DNA of 64,000 nucleotides from Lachnospiraceae bacterium KH1T2 (GCA_900114405.1 FOSY01000002.1:124001-188000), one strand, 5' to 3'; counted from the first letter of the stretch, positions 15,802 through 25,139 are shown. Translations and numbers: made by a program. Notes: generated by a model not told the origin, from the letters alone.

Positions 15802-16500
15802 ATGAAGAAAGTAGTTAAATATCCAACTGAAACAGCGCGAGAGTATGCGCTGCGAGCAATTACGGAAAACATCGTATCATTGGACCTTGCACCCGGAACG
15901 GCAATTAGCGAAAATGAGATAGGTGGATTTTTGGGAGTGAGCAGGACTCCGGTGAGAGAGTCTATACAAGAGCTTCATAAAGCTGCGATCATAGAGATCT
16001 ATCCACAAAAGGGAAGCTTTGTTTCATTGATAAATTCCCGTTATGTTGAGGAAGCGGTATTTTTAAGAAGAGTGCTTGATGTTGCTGTCATTGAGGAAGC
16101 ATGTGACATGGCGACTGAGGAAGATATTAAGCAGATTGAAGAAAACGTGGCACTTCAGGAGTTTTATCTGCAAAATTCTGCACCAGATAAACTTATGAAT
16201 CTTGATGATGAATTTCACAAGATGATATATACCGCTGCTAAAAAAGACACGATATACAACATGAGCAAGATAATGATGATACACTTCGACAGGGTGAGAG
16301 CATTGGCGGTGCAGACTGTGAAGGATACCAAGATCATAAAGGATCATCGCATGATGATAGATGCCATCAAAGCCAAAGACAAAGAAACGGCAAAGCAGCT
16401 TGTTATCAAACATCTCGATAGATACAGAGTAGATCAGGAAGAACTCATGAAAGTACATCCGGAATACTACGATACCAAGGTCAAAAGTCTTACTCCATGA
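15802..16500 (+). CDS. GntR family (FCD) regulator of the aldouronate operon
   Basis: 232 residues; AAGGGGGAC before ATG 15802. An N-terminal winged helix (about 10-75) has the GntR pattern LAPGTAISENEIGGFLGVSR followed by TPVRESIQELHKAAI. An all-helical FCD effector domain (about 85-215) carries the metal/ligand residues of the family: Asp and His in LDDEFHKMIY, His in DHRMMIDAI and His in VIKHLDRY. FCD regulators of uronate genes (UxuR, ExuR, KdgR types) release DNA upon binding a uronate or KDG-type intermediate. Its position, the GTATAC palindromes at its own promoter and at the next operon, and the downstream genes suggest that role. The ligand is not proven. Confidence 0.88.
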   Translation: MKKVVKYPTETAREYALRAITENIVSLDLAPGTAISENEIGGFLGVSRTPVRESIQELHKAAIIEIYPQKGSFVSLINSRYVEEAVFLRRVLDVAVIEEACDMATEEDIKQIEENVALQEFYLQNSAPDKLMNLDDEFHKMIYTAAKKDTIYNMSKIMMIHFDRVRALAVQTVKDTKIIKDHRMMIDAIKAKDKETAKQLVIKHLDRYRVDQEELMKVHPEYYDTKVKSLTP

Positions 16501-16530
16501 CCCATGAAAGTAAATAATATCATAAAGGCT

Positions 16531-16572
16531 AAAAAACAACCAAAATTCAATTTTGAATTTTGGTTGTTTTTA
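16531..16572 (+). terminator. Terminator of gntR
   Basis: AAAAACAACCAAAATTCAA and its exact reverse complement are nearly back to back, ending TTTTT. Confidence 0.85.
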
Positions 16573-16597
16573 ATTATGGACAAAACGACATAAAGAT

Positions 16598-16619
16598 ACT
16601 AATATACTTGTATACTAGT
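16598..16619 (+). promoter_or_regulatory. Operator palindrome before the permease operon
   Basis: ACTAATATAC-TT-GTATACTAGT is an inverted repeat with one mismatch in ten. It shares the GTATAC core and TACTAG flank with the gntR promoter site and lies about 80 bp before the first permease start codon. It is likely the main operator of the uronate genes. Confidence 0.65.
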
Positions 16620-16699
16620 ACGGAAGAGAAAGAACGGAACAGCTTATGGGGATACGTATGTTCCACCATCATAGTATATGCCATTGGAGGAGGGTAATA

Positions 16700-17665
16700 A
16701 TGAGTGCAATAGCGAAGGAACAGGAATTAGTGTCATCAGCACCAAAGGAACGGGTTAAATGGGTTGCGTATTTGAAACGTTACTGGCAGCTTTATGTTTT
16801 GCTTTTTCTGCCAATGCTGTATCTCTTGGTTTTTAAGTATGTACCGATGAAGTACGTGCTTATAGCTTTCAAAAAATACAGTATCGTGCAAAGCATAGGT
16901 GAAATGCCATGGGCAGATAATCACGGAATGCAGTATTTTATACAAGCGTTTCAAAATAAGGATTTTGTCAATGCTTTGAGAAATACGATAGTTTTGAATC
17001 TGCTTGATCTGGTAATAGGTTTCCCTATCCCGATCATCTTTGCTTTGATTCTTAATGAGCTGGCATTTAAGAGATTCAAAAAGGTTGTACAGACTATAGC
17101 ATATATGCCGCACTTCCTTTCATGGGTTATCATCTACGGTCTTGCAATCCAGCTTTTCACACCGACAAGCGGCTTGGTAAATATGTTCATCACAAAGCTC
17201 GGCGGACAAGCCATCCCATTCTTGAATGATCCCGGGAAGTGGGTTGGAACTTACATATTCTTAGGAATATGGCAGAGCTTCGGATGGAATTCCATCATTT
17301 ATCTTGCAGCAATGGCAGGTATTTCTCCTGAGCTCTACGAAGCGGCATCAGTTGATGGAGCAGGAAGATTCAGTAAGATGTGGCATATCACACTTCCAGG
17401 TATTAGAGGAACTATCGTAGTACTTTTGGTAATGGCTCTCGGAAATATCATTGGTTCAGGCTTTGACAGACCTTTCGCATTGCAGAATAATTTGGTAATG
17501 CAGAATGCAGAAGTGATTTCAACCTTTGTTTATAAAAACGGTATCAAAGGTCTGCAGTTCTCACTTACAACAGCAGTAGGTCTTTTCCAGTCAATCGTAG
17601 GTGTAGTATTTCTTTTATTTGCAAACTGGCTTGCACGCAAGCTTGGTGAGCGTGGTATCTGGTAA
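16700..17665 (+). CDS. ABC transporter permease, LplB type (aldouronate uptake)
   Basis: 321 residues. Start ATG 16700 follows GGAGGAGGG; an upstream in-frame ATG at 16646 has no such site. There are six hydrophobic segments, beginning YVLLFLPMLYLLVFKYVPM. The BPD_transp_1 EAA loop reads EAASVDGAGRFSKMWHITLP, which docks the ATPase. The sequence fits the LplB family that works with large LipO-like binding lipoproteins. It is first in an uninterrupted set with the next permease (13 bp gap). No ATPase gene is in the operon. In Gram-positive bacteria a shared MsmX-type ATPase usually serves such systems. Confidence 0.93.
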   Translation: MSAIAKEQELVSSAPKERVKWVAYLKRYWQLYVLLFLPMLYLLVFKYVPMKYVLIAFKKYSIVQSIGEMPWADNHGMQYFIQAFQNKDFVNALRNTIVLNLLDLVIGFPIPIIFALILNELAFKRFKKVVQTIAYMPHFLSWVIIYGLAIQLFTPTSGLVNMFITKLGGQAIPFLNDPGKWVGTYIFLGIWQSFGWNSIIYLAAMAGISPELYEAASVDGAGRFSKMWHITLPGIRGTIVVLLVMALGNIIGSGFDRPFALQNNLVMQNAEVISTFVYKNGIKGLQFSLTTAVGLFQSIVGVVFLLFANWLARKLGERGIW

Positions 17666-17677
17666 GGGGGACTATAA

Positions 17678-18559
17678 ATGATAGCAAGAATGGTAAAGTC
17701 AAAATCAACATTTGTAGGAGATATGGTATTTGCAGTCGTCTGTGTGATTATCAGCTTGATGTGCCTTATCCCGATGATAAATCTGTTGGCACGTTCACTG
17801 TCAGGTACAGATTTTCTCGTAAAGCATCAGGTATATCTCTTGCCGAAAGGGCTTAACTTCGATGCCTATACCACAGTACTTGGAGATCCTAAGTACTTAA
17901 AAGCCTTCGTATGGACATTATTTTTAACACTTGTAAGCACGTTGATCTCACTTACGATGACAACACTTTGTGCATATCCGCTGATATTTACAAAGCTTAA
18001 AGGAAGATCAGTTTTTAATATTATCATTACCATAACAATGTTTTTCAGTGCAGGTACTATTCCAAACTACTTGCTCATGAAAGATCTTAACCTGCTTGAT
18101 AACCCATTGGTATTGATAATTCCAAGTTGTCTGAGTGTCTACAATATGATCATAATGAGAAGCTTTTTCTATGGCATACCCGATTCGCTCAGAGAGGCTG
18201 CAGAGATTGACGGAGCTTCATATTTCAGAATTCTGTGGAGTGTATATATACCACTTTCAAAGCCTGTTATAGCAACACTTGCACTGTTTTATGCAGTAGG
18301 CAGATGGAATGGATATTCAGATGCTCTTATGTATATGAAAAATAAGGATTTCTACCCATTACAGCTGCTTCTGTACAACATACTGAATAATATCAATTCA
18401 GTAGAAGTTGCCACACAGGAAGGTTTTTCTACACCGGGTCTTTCGGAGTCACTTAAGGCGGCTATCGTTATGTTCTCAACGATTCCGATCCTTTGTGTAT
18501 ATCCATTCTTACAGAAGTACTTTATTCATGGTGTAACTGTTGGGGCAGTTAAGGAATAA
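17678..18559 (+). CDS. ABC transporter permease, YtcP/CUT1 type (aldouronate uptake)
   Basis: 293 residues, ATG 17678 after AGGGGGAC. Six membrane segments; the EAA motif reads EAAEIDGASYFRILWSVYIP. The C-terminus (VYPFLQKYFIHGVTVGAVKE) is characteristic of the YtcP/CUT1 inner-membrane subunits. It pairs with the LplB-type protein encoded just before. The set matches the aldotetraouronate importer layout of xylan users such as Paenibacillus (established family knowledge), though the substrate here is inferred from the downstream enzymes. Confidence 0.93.
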   Translation: MIARMVKSKSTFVGDMVFAVVCVIISLMCLIPMINLLARSLSGTDFLVKHQVYLLPKGLNFDAYTTVLGDPKYLKAFVWTLFLTLVSTLISLTMTTLCAYPLIFTKLKGRSVFNIIITITMFFSAGTIPNYLLMKDLNLLDNPLVLIIPSCLSVYNMIIMRSFFYGIPDSLREAAEIDGASYFRILWSVYIPLSKPVIATLALFYAVGRWNGYSDALMYMKNKDFYPLQLLLYNILNNINSVEVATQEGFSTPGLSESLKAAIVMFSTIPILCVYPFLQKYFIHGVTVGAVKE

Positions 18560-18595
18560 AGGAGAAAACAGTATTACTTTAGGGAGGTATTGTAA

Positions 18596-20254
18596 ATGAA
18601 GAGAAGGATAGCAGCAATTATTCTGGCATGCACGACGGCATTCAGCCTCACGGCATGCGCAAGCAAGGCAGACGTTACTGCGAAAGCAGCGAATGTTGAA
18701 GAGAACGAGATCGTGGACGGCAAGTTCAAAGAGACAAAGCATATCACAGTAGAAGTGTATGACCGCGGAAATGACGGTGGTTCTGATCCTACAAACAATA
18801 TGTATACGGAGTATATCAAAAAAGGTATGCTTGAAGACCACAATGTAGATGTTGATTTTGTCGCTGTTCCAAGATGGACAGAGACAGAGGAAATAAATAA
18901 TCTTTTGGCTGCCGGCACAGCACCTGATGTATGTTTGACATATTCATATCCGACTATTCAGACTTACGCAAATATGGGCGGCGTACTTGATCTCAAACCT
19001 ATGCTTGATGAACATGGTGATGAGCTCAAGAACCTGAATGATTGGCTTGGCGATACTAATATTTATTGGGATCTGGATATGCAGACTAATAATCTATGGG
19101 CTATAGAAGGCAAAAGAGCAAATGCAAGAAGGATCATCACTTACATGAGAAAAGACTGGCTTGATAAGCTCGGACTTGAAGAGCCTACAAACAAGGATGA
19201 ATTCTACAAGTGCATCTGTGCATTCAGAGATAATGCAAAGGAACTTCTCGGAGATGATGCAGACAAAATGGTTCCTTTCTCAATTTCTTATGATGTAGGC
19301 TGGAGAGCTGCACTTCTCATAGAATCAGATATGGACCCTGATATCACGGATAAGGAATTCTATGTAAATGGCTTTGATGACAGAAAGCTCTTACAGAATG
19401 GCACAAAAGAAGCTATAAAGACTCTTAATGAGTGGTATCACGAGAATCTTCTCTGGAATGACTTTGCACTTTACTCAGCAGGTGATTCTACTGAGGATGA
19501 CATGATGAAAGCTGGATATGTAGGTGCATTCCAGCACAATTGGGACTATCCTTTCAGAAACGGTGATGATTCCATTCAGTCTAATCTCCAAAGAATGGTT
19601 GGTGAAGATGCAAAGTATGTCGCAGTTGACTGCTTCGAAAACTCAAAAGGTGACACTCTTAAATTTGTAGACTCAACAGCAGGCGACAGAAAGATCTTCT
19701 TCCCGGCAACAAACAAAGAGCCGCTTGCTTCACTTATGTATCTTGACTGGATCTCTGCACCTGAGCATATCCAGTATCTACAGATAGGTGATAAGGGCGT
19801 AACTCACAATGAACTTGATGATGGAGCTGTAGAAGTAATTGCTGCTGAAGGTGATGCTATCATGAACTCAGGCAACAATACAGACTATACTATCACATGT
19901 AATGGACTTCACCTTGATACTGAAGAAAAGACACTTCTCTCAACAGCTCACAGCTACTCACCATGTGATCCGGCTGATGTCGAGCAGGCAATCGAATATT
20001 CTGAGAAGGATATGAAGCACAGTGTAAACGTAAAGACTCCTGAGATCAAGTCAGAAACAGGTATGTCAGAGACACTTGGTGCTAAGAGAGATGTTATTTA
20101 TGATACAGCAATAGTTGCTGATCCTGCAGAATTTGATAAAGTATGGGATGATGGAATCGCAGACTATCTTTCAGCAGGCGGACAGGCTATCATTGATGAG
20201 CGTAAGAGTGCATTTGAAAGTGTATATGGCTCATCTGAAAATATAGACAAATAA
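18596..20254 (+). CDS. ABC transporter sugar-binding lipoprotein (LipO-like, aldouronate)
   Basis: 552 residues. Signal peptide with lipobox LTAC (Cys about 20), so it is tethered on the outer membrane face. The body is a large type II periplasmic-binding-protein fold; EEINNLLAAGTAPDVCLTYS is the characteristic SBP strand-helix, and FFPATNKEPLASLMYLDWIS is a later family feature. It is longer than usual MalE-type proteins, as LplA/LipO members are. It would capture aldouronates released by extracellular xylanases. It lies 36 bp after the YtcP-type permease with its own GGGAGG ribosome site. A hairpin after its stop may let its message accumulate. Confidence 0.92.
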   Translation: MKRRIAAIILACTTAFSLTACASKADVTAKAANVEENEIVDGKFKETKHITVEVYDRGNDGGSDPTNNMYTEYIKKGMLEDHNVDVDFVAVPRWTETEEINNLLAAGTAPDVCLTYSYPTIQTYANMGGVLDLKPMLDEHGDELKNLNDWLGDTNIYWDLDMQTNNLWAIEGKRANARRIITYMRKDWLDKLGLEEPTNKDEFYKCICAFRDNAKELLGDDADKMVPFSISYDVGWRAALLIESDMDPDITDKEFYVNGFDDRKLLQNGTKEAIKTLNEWYHENLLWNDFALYSAGDSTEDDMMKAGYVGAFQHNWDYPFRNGDDSIQSNLQRMVGEDAKYVAVDCFENSKGDTLKFVDSTAGDRKIFFPATNKEPLASLMYLDWISAPEHIQYLQIGDKGVTHNELDDGAVEVIAAEGDAIMNSGNNTDYTITCNGLHLDTEEKTLLSTAHSYSPCDPADVEQAIEYSEKDMKHSVNVKTPEIKSETGMSETLGAKRDVIYDTAIVADPAEFDKVWDDGIADYLSAGGQAIIDERKSAFESVYGSSENIDK

Positions 20255-20265
20255 AATTATGAATT

Positions 20266-20303
20266 TGATGCCGAAGCACTGGCAACTTTGGACTTCGGCA
20301 TCA
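20266..20303 (+). promoter_or_regulatory. Intercistronic hairpin between the binding protein gene and uxuA
   Basis: TGATGCCGAAG pairs perfectly with CTTCGGCATCA around 16 nt, 12 bp after the stop codon and without a T run. It may stabilise the upstream message, as often seen after binding-protein genes. It also shows that the frame upstream of uxuA (from 20259) is not its N-terminus. Confidence 0.6.
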
Positions 20304-20327
20304 GATCATTTAGAGGAGATTATGGGC

Positions 20328-21464
20328 ATGGAGATGACATTTAGATGGTTTGGAAGTGGATTTGATACAGTGACACTTAAGCAGATCCGTCAGATACCAG
20401 GCGTTACAGGAGTAATTACAACACTCTATGATACGACCCCGGGGGAGGTCTGGAAGAGAGAGAAGATCCACGCTCTGAAGGAAGAAGTAGAAGCGGCAGG
20501 ACTTCATATATCAGGAATAGAATCTGTAAATATTCATGACTCTATCAAGATAGGCAGCTCTGACAGAGATATTTATATTGATAATTATATAGAAACGCTT
20601 GAAAATCTTGGAAAAGAAGATATACATCTGGTGTGCTACAATTTCATGCCGGTATTTGACTGGACAAGGACAGAGCTCGCAAGAGTACGTGAAGATGGCT
20701 CTACAGTGCTTGCATATACGCAGGCTGCTATAGATGCACTTAACCCTGAGACAATTTTTGAGTCAATAAATAAAGATGCAAATGGTGCGGTTCTTCCGGG
20801 TTGGGAGCCTGAAAGAATGGCAATCATCAAAGAACTTTTTGAAAAATACAAAGACGTTGATAATGAAAAGCTTTTTGACAATCTTAAATATTTTCTTGAG
20901 CGGATCATGCCGGTGTGTGACAAGTATGATATAAATATGGCGATACATCCGGACGATCCTGCATGGTCTGTATTTGGACTTCCAAGGATAATTATAAATC
21001 TCGAAAATATTGACCGGATGATGAAGATGGTAGATAATCCACATAATGGAGTCACATTTTGTGCAGGCTCCTACGGTACAAACCGACAAAACGATCTGCC
21101 AAAGATGATACGTGCATTGAAGGGAAGGATACACTTTGCACATGTCAGAAATCTTAAATTCCATTCCGATGACAATTTTGAAGAAGCAGCGCATCTTTCC
21201 AGTGATGGTGATTTTGATATGTACGAGATCATGAAAGCGCTTTATGATATAGACTTTACAGGACCTATCAGACCTGACCATGGACGAATGATCTGGGATG
21301 AAGTCGCAATGCCGGGATACGGGCTCTATGACAGAGCATTGGGAGCGACATATCTCAACGGACTTTGGGAAGCGATAGATAAGTCAAGCCGGGCAGCAAA
21401 GAGAAATGATGATGTTGATATATCTCTTAAAGTGGCTGTTAAAAATGGTGTAAAAAATCTGTGA
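20328..21464 (+). CDS. uxuA: Mannonate dehydratase
   Basis: 378 residues. ATG 20328 is chosen because MEMTFRWFG lines up with the usual UxuA start (MNMTFRWYG) and GAGGAG lies 9 nt before it; ATG 20322 is possible. Converts D-mannonate to 2-keto-3-deoxy-D-gluconate in the cytoplasm. Family blocks are VICYNFMPVFDWTRT-like (LVCYNFMPVFDWTRT here), MAIHPDDPAW, and VRPDHGR-like (IRPDHGRMIWDE), which carry the metal-binding Cys/His/Asp residues of the xylose-isomerase-like barrel. It is full length. It acts after fructuronate reductase, whose gene follows by 54 bp. Confidence 0.95.
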   Translation: MEMTFRWFGSGFDTVTLKQIRQIPGVTGVITTLYDTTPGEVWKREKIHALKEEVEAAGLHISGIESVNIHDSIKIGSSDRDIYIDNYIETLENLGKEDIHLVCYNFMPVFDWTRTELARVREDGSTVLAYTQAAIDALNPETIFESINKDANGAVLPGWEPERMAIIKELFEKYKDVDNEKLFDNLKYFLERIMPVCDKYDINMAIHPDDPAWSVFGLPRIIINLENIDRMMKMVDNPHNGVTFCAGSYGTNRQNDLPKMIRALKGRIHFAHVRNLKFHSDDNFEEAAHLSSDGDFDMYEIMKALYDIDFTGPIRPDHGRMIWDEVAMPGYGLYDRALGATYLNGLWEAIDKSSRAAKRNDDVDISLKVAVKNGVKNL

Positions 21465-21518
21465 GACATAGAAAGAGAGCATATAGGCAGAAATAAGACA
21501 TAAGATGAGGAGCGGTAT

Positions 21519-23033
21519 ATGGTACTTACAAACGATGGAATAAAAGACGGAAAAGAATGGGAGAGCAAGGGTTATAAGATGCCTTCCTTTGACAGAGAAA
21601 AGGTAACGCAAAAGACCAGACAGAATCCTAAGTGGATACACTTCGGAGCCGGAAATATCTTTAGAGCATTTCAGGCAAATATCTGTCAGAAGCTCCTGAA
21701 TGAAGGGTTAGATGATACGGGTCTTATCGTAGCAGAGGGTTACGACTATGAGATAATCGAAAAGTATAATAGAGCGCATGATGATCTGAGTGTGCTGGTC
21801 ACACTTAAATCAGATGGAACAGTTGAGAAAACGGTTGTGGCATCTATCGTAGAATCATGTATCCTTGATAGTGAAAATGAAGCTGAAATGGCAAGGCTTA
21901 AAGAGATATTCAGAGCTCCAAGTCTGCAGATGGTCAGCTTTACCATCACAGAGAAGGGATATAAGACAAAAAGCTACATGAGCAAAGTGACTGCACTTTT
22001 GCTTGAAAGATACAAAGCCGGCAGACTTCCACTCGCTTTTGTAAGCATGGATAACTGCTCACACAACGGCGATAAGTTAAAAGAAGCTGTAGTTGGAATT
22101 GCTGCAGATTTTATCAAAGAAGGCAAGTGTGATAGTGGATTTCTCGACTATATCAAAGATCCAAAGTGTGTTTCTTTCCCACTTAGTATGATCGACAAGA
22201 TCACTCCTCGTCCTGACAAAGCGATAGAGGATATGCTCATGAAAGACGGACTTGAAGATTTCGAGCCGATAGTGACTGAAAAGAATACTTTTGTTGCACC
22301 ATTTGTAAACGCAGAAGAGACAGAATATCTGGTTATCGAAGATAAGTTCCCAAATGGTCGTATGCCTCTTGAAAAAGCAGGCGTGATCTTCACAGACAGA
22401 GAGACTGTAGACAAGACTGAGAAGATGAAAGTATGCACCTGTCTTAATCCGCTTCATACTGCTCTTGCTATTTTTGGATGCCTTTTCGGATATAAAACAA
22501 TTCACGATGAAATGAATGATAAAGAACTTGCAAGGCTCGTAACTATGCTTGGGGAGAAAGAAGGGATGAAGGTCGTTGTTGACCCTAAGGTTATTTCTCC
22601 GCAGGAGTTTTTGAGTGCTGTTCTGAAAAAGCGTCTCCCTAATCCATTTATGCCGGATACTCCACAGCGAATAGCATGTGATACTTCTCAGAAATTGCCG
22701 ATCAGGTTTGGAGAAACCATAAAAGCATACAGGAAACGCTCAGATCTGGATACAAGAGAACTTACTCTGATACCGCTCGTACTGGCAGGGTATCTTAAAT
22801 ATCTGACAGGCGTGGATGATGAAGGCAATAAATTTGAGCAAAGCCCTGATCCGCTTCTTGGTGAACTTAAGGAACTTGAACCGGAGGAAGTGCTTAAAAG
22901 ACAGGATGTATTTGGTGTAAACCTGTACGAAGATACTTTGGCAGATAAAATCTTGAAAATATACGAGAAGATGCAGGGTAAGGGCAGCGTCAGAAAGGAA
23001 CTTGAATATTATGTGGACACAATGCTGGCTTGA
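21519..23033 (+). CDS. uxuB: Fructuronate reductase / mannitol dehydrogenase family oxidoreductase
   Basis: 504 residues, ATG 21519 with GAGGAGCGG upstream. The N-terminal Rossmann fold begins PKWIHFGAGNIFRAFQ, with a GxGxxxR dinucleotide loop. The C-terminal mannitol-dehydrogenase domain includes CTCLNPLHTALAIFGCLFG, the family's substrate-binding NxxHT segment. It reduces D-fructuronate to D-mannonate with NADH. Assignment to fructuronate rather than tagaturonate rests on the uxuA/uxaC neighbours. It overlaps the start of aguA by 23 bp, implying translational coupling. Confidence 0.88.
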   Translation: MVLTNDGIKDGKEWESKGYKMPSFDREKVTQKTRQNPKWIHFGAGNIFRAFQANICQKLLNEGLDDTGLIVAEGYDYEIIEKYNRAHDDLSVLVTLKSDGTVEKTVVASIVESCILDSENEAEMARLKEIFRAPSLQMVSFTITEKGYKTKSYMSKVTALLLERYKAGRLPLAFVSMDNCSHNGDKLKEAVVGIAADFIKEGKCDSGFLDYIKDPKCVSFPLSMIDKITPRPDKAIEDMLMKDGLEDFEPIVTEKNTFVAPFVNAEETEYLVIEDKFPNGRMPLEKAGVIFTDRETVDKTEKMKVCTCLNPLHTALAIFGCLFGYKTIHDEMNDKELARLVTMLGEKEGMKVVVDPKVISPQEFLSAVLKKRLPNPFMPDTPQRIACDTSQKLPIRFGETIKAYRKRSDLDTRELTLIPLVLAGYLKYLTGVDDEGNKFEQSPDPLLGELKELEPEEVLKRQDVFGVNLYEDTLADKILKIYEKMQGKGSVRKELEYYVDTMLA

Positions 23034-24999
23034 CTATAGTGCTTGTAAGGCAAAAGTGACAGCTTATAAAAAATATTTTCAGAAGATAGTTATCGTTGAC
23101 TTTGAAGAAGATGAAATAAAGGCAGCAGTCAATGAGCTGCAGATTGCCGCAGATAAGTGGTTTAATATAGAACTTCCGGTGGAGTTTGAAGGTGAGGAAG
23201 GCATAATACTTGAAAGAGTAGATGATACAGACCTTGGCAGAGAAGGCTATGTACTTAGCTCGGATGCAAGTGCTCTAAAAGTCGAAGCATCAGACAGAAG
23301 AGGTCTTATCTATGGCGTTTTCAGACTTTTGTCAAAGCTAAGGCTTCATGCTCTTGAACAGGGCAGGGCATATACCGAAGTGCCTGAAAACCCTATCAGA
23401 ATGCTGGATCATTGGGATAATATGGATGGCTCTATAGAAAGAGGCTACTCAGGCAATTCGTTTTTCTTTGAAGACAATAAGGTCATCATCAACGAGAGAA
23501 CTGTGGACTATGCCAGATTTCTGGCATCTATCGGAATCAACGCTGTCGCTATCAACAACGTAAACGTCAAGGATGCAGCATGCGACCTGATAAATGATAA
23601 ATACAGTGATGAGGTAAAGCGTCTGTCAGAGCTCTTTTATGACTATGGTGTTGATATGTATGTCTGCATCAATTATGCCGCTCCTTTGGAGAGTGATGTA
23701 AAAAGTGCAGACCCGCTCAACGAAGAAGTCAGACAATGGTGGAAGGATAAGACGGCAGATATATACAGTCGTATACCGAAGCTTGGCGGATTTTTAGTAA
23801 AAGCTGACTCTGAGGGAAGACCCGGTCCTATGACCTATGGCAGAACTCAGGCAGATGGAGCAAACATGCTTGCAGAGGCGATCAAGCCTCATGGCGGCAA
23901 GATAATATGGCGCTGCTTCGTCTACAACTGTCAGCAGGACTGGCGTGACCTCACCGTAGATCGCGCAAAGGCAGGATATGATTATTTCAGCAAGCTTGAT
24001 GGAGAATTTGCAGCAAATGTCATACTCCAGATCAAGAACGGTCCGATGGACTTCCAGGTAAGAGAGCCTGTATCTCCGCTTTTCGGTGCTTTGACTAAGA
24101 CAAATCAGATGCTTGAAGTGCAGATAGCGCAGGAGTACACAGGTCATCAGATAGATGTGTGTTATCTGATACCCTGGTTCAAGCAGATACTTGAATTCAA
24201 GACCTATCTTGCCGGAGCAGAGCACTCGACAGTAGCGGATATCATCAGCGGTAAAGCAATAAGCAGCATACGAGGCGGAATGACAGCTGTCACAAATACC
24301 GGTAATGATGAAAACTGGACAGGAAATGACTTGGCGGCTGCAAATCTTTACGGCTTTGGAAGACTTGCGTGGGATATGTCACTTTCTGCCGAGGAGATCG
24401 TAGAGGAGTGGATCGAGCTGACTTTGCCGGAGCTTGAAAAAGAAGACTCTGACAAGATAGAAGATATACTTATGAAATCATGGAGAGTATATGAGGAGTA
24501 TACTGTACCGCTTGGAATTGGCTGGATGGTATCTCCGCATGAGCACTATGGCCCAAGCGTAGACGGCTATGAGTATGACAGGTGGGGAACTTATCACAGA
24601 GCGGACTGGCAGGGACTTGGGGTAGAAAGAGGTCCGGAAGGTACAGGCTTCAGTGAACAGTACCAGTCACCAAACAGGGAGATGTACAGCAAAGTAGAAA
24701 CTACTCCTGAGGAGCTTCTGCTTTTCTTCCACAAAATGCCTTATAAGTATAGGCTGAGTACCGGAAAAACGATTATTCAGCATATATATGATACGCATTT
24801 TGAAGGTTACGCAGAGGTACAAAGAATGCGTGACTGCTGGAAGACACTTGAGGGAAAAGTTCCGCTCAGAATGTTCAAAAATGTAGCGGAGAGATTTGAA
24901 AGGCAGGTATATATTGCCAGAGAGTGGTGTGATGTCATAAACAGCTATTTTTACAGAAAATGCGGAATTGCTGACGAGAAGGGCAGAAAAATCTATTAA
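23011..24999 (+). CDS. aguA: Alpha-glucuronidase, GH67
   Basis: 662 residues from ATG 23011 (AAAGGA upstream), which gives the family N-terminus CWLDYSAC. No signal peptide, so it works in the cytoplasm on imported oligosaccharides. It removes (4-O-methyl)glucuronic acid from the non-reducing end xylose of aldouronates. The catalytic residues align by spacing with the Geobacillus enzyme: E268 (KADSEGRPGP; general acid), D347 (GPMDFQ) and E375 (QEYTG) as base pair, the same 79 and 28 residue intervals. The blocks HWDNMDGSIERGY, INNVNV, and the C-terminal INSYFYRKCGI are all intact. The hairpin element at 25032 separates it from eda. Confidence 0.97.
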   Translation: MWTQCWLDYSACKAKVTAYKKYFQKIVIVDFEEDEIKAAVNELQIAADKWFNIELPVEFEGEEGIILERVDDTDLGREGYVLSSDASALKVEASDRRGLIYGVFRLLSKLRLHALEQGRAYTEVPENPIRMLDHWDNMDGSIERGYSGNSFFFEDNKVIINERTVDYARFLASIGINAVAINNVNVKDAACDLINDKYSDEVKRLSELFYDYGVDMYVCINYAAPLESDVKSADPLNEEVRQWWKDKTADIYSRIPKLGGFLVKADSEGRPGPMTYGRTQADGANMLAEAIKPHGGKIIWRCFVYNCQQDWRDLTVDRAKAGYDYFSKLDGEFAANVILQIKNGPMDFQVREPVSPLFGALTKTNQMLEVQIAQEYTGHQIDVCYLIPWFKQILEFKTYLAGAEHSTVADIISGKAISSIRGGMTAVTNTGNDENWTGNDLAAANLYGFGRLAWDMSLSAEEIVEEWIELTLPELEKEDSDKIEDILMKSWRVYEEYTVPLGIGWMVSPHEHYGPSVDGYEYDRWGTYHRADWQGLGVERGPEGTGFSEQYQSPNREMYSKVETTPEELLLFFHKMPYKYRLSTGKTIIQHIYDTHFEGYAEVQRMRDCWKTLEGKVPLRMFKNVAERFERQVYIAREWCDVINSYFYRKCGIADEKGRKIY

Positions 25000-25031
25000 A
25001 TAAAATGCTGACATAGTCGAGGTTATAAAAA

Positions 25032-25139
25032 CAGTGTTTTGGCACATTCATAATTAAACTATCCCATAGCTTGAATGAGCCTTATGTTGGCGATTTCAAG
25101 ATAGGGGATTAGTTTAATTTAGAACGTGTCAATACACTA
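25032..25139 (+). repeat. Covarying hairpin element, copy 3 of 3, inside the uronate operon
   Basis: A 108-bp imperfect palindrome. The helices are GGCACATTC with GAACGTGTC, AATTAAACT with AGTTTAATT, ATCCC with GGGAT, and CTTGAA with TTCAAG; the apical loop is TGAGCCTTATGTTGGC. Against copy 2 it lacks the outermost CT and differs mainly in the ATCCC/GGGAT helix, where both changes are compensated. It fills the aguA-eda gap and ends 18 bp before the eda start codon. Confidence 0.85.

Noticed and set aside
16646-16699. Extended N-terminus for the first permease
   Set aside because: GGAGGAGGG sits just before ATG 16700, and the 18 extra residues are unlike LplB proteins.
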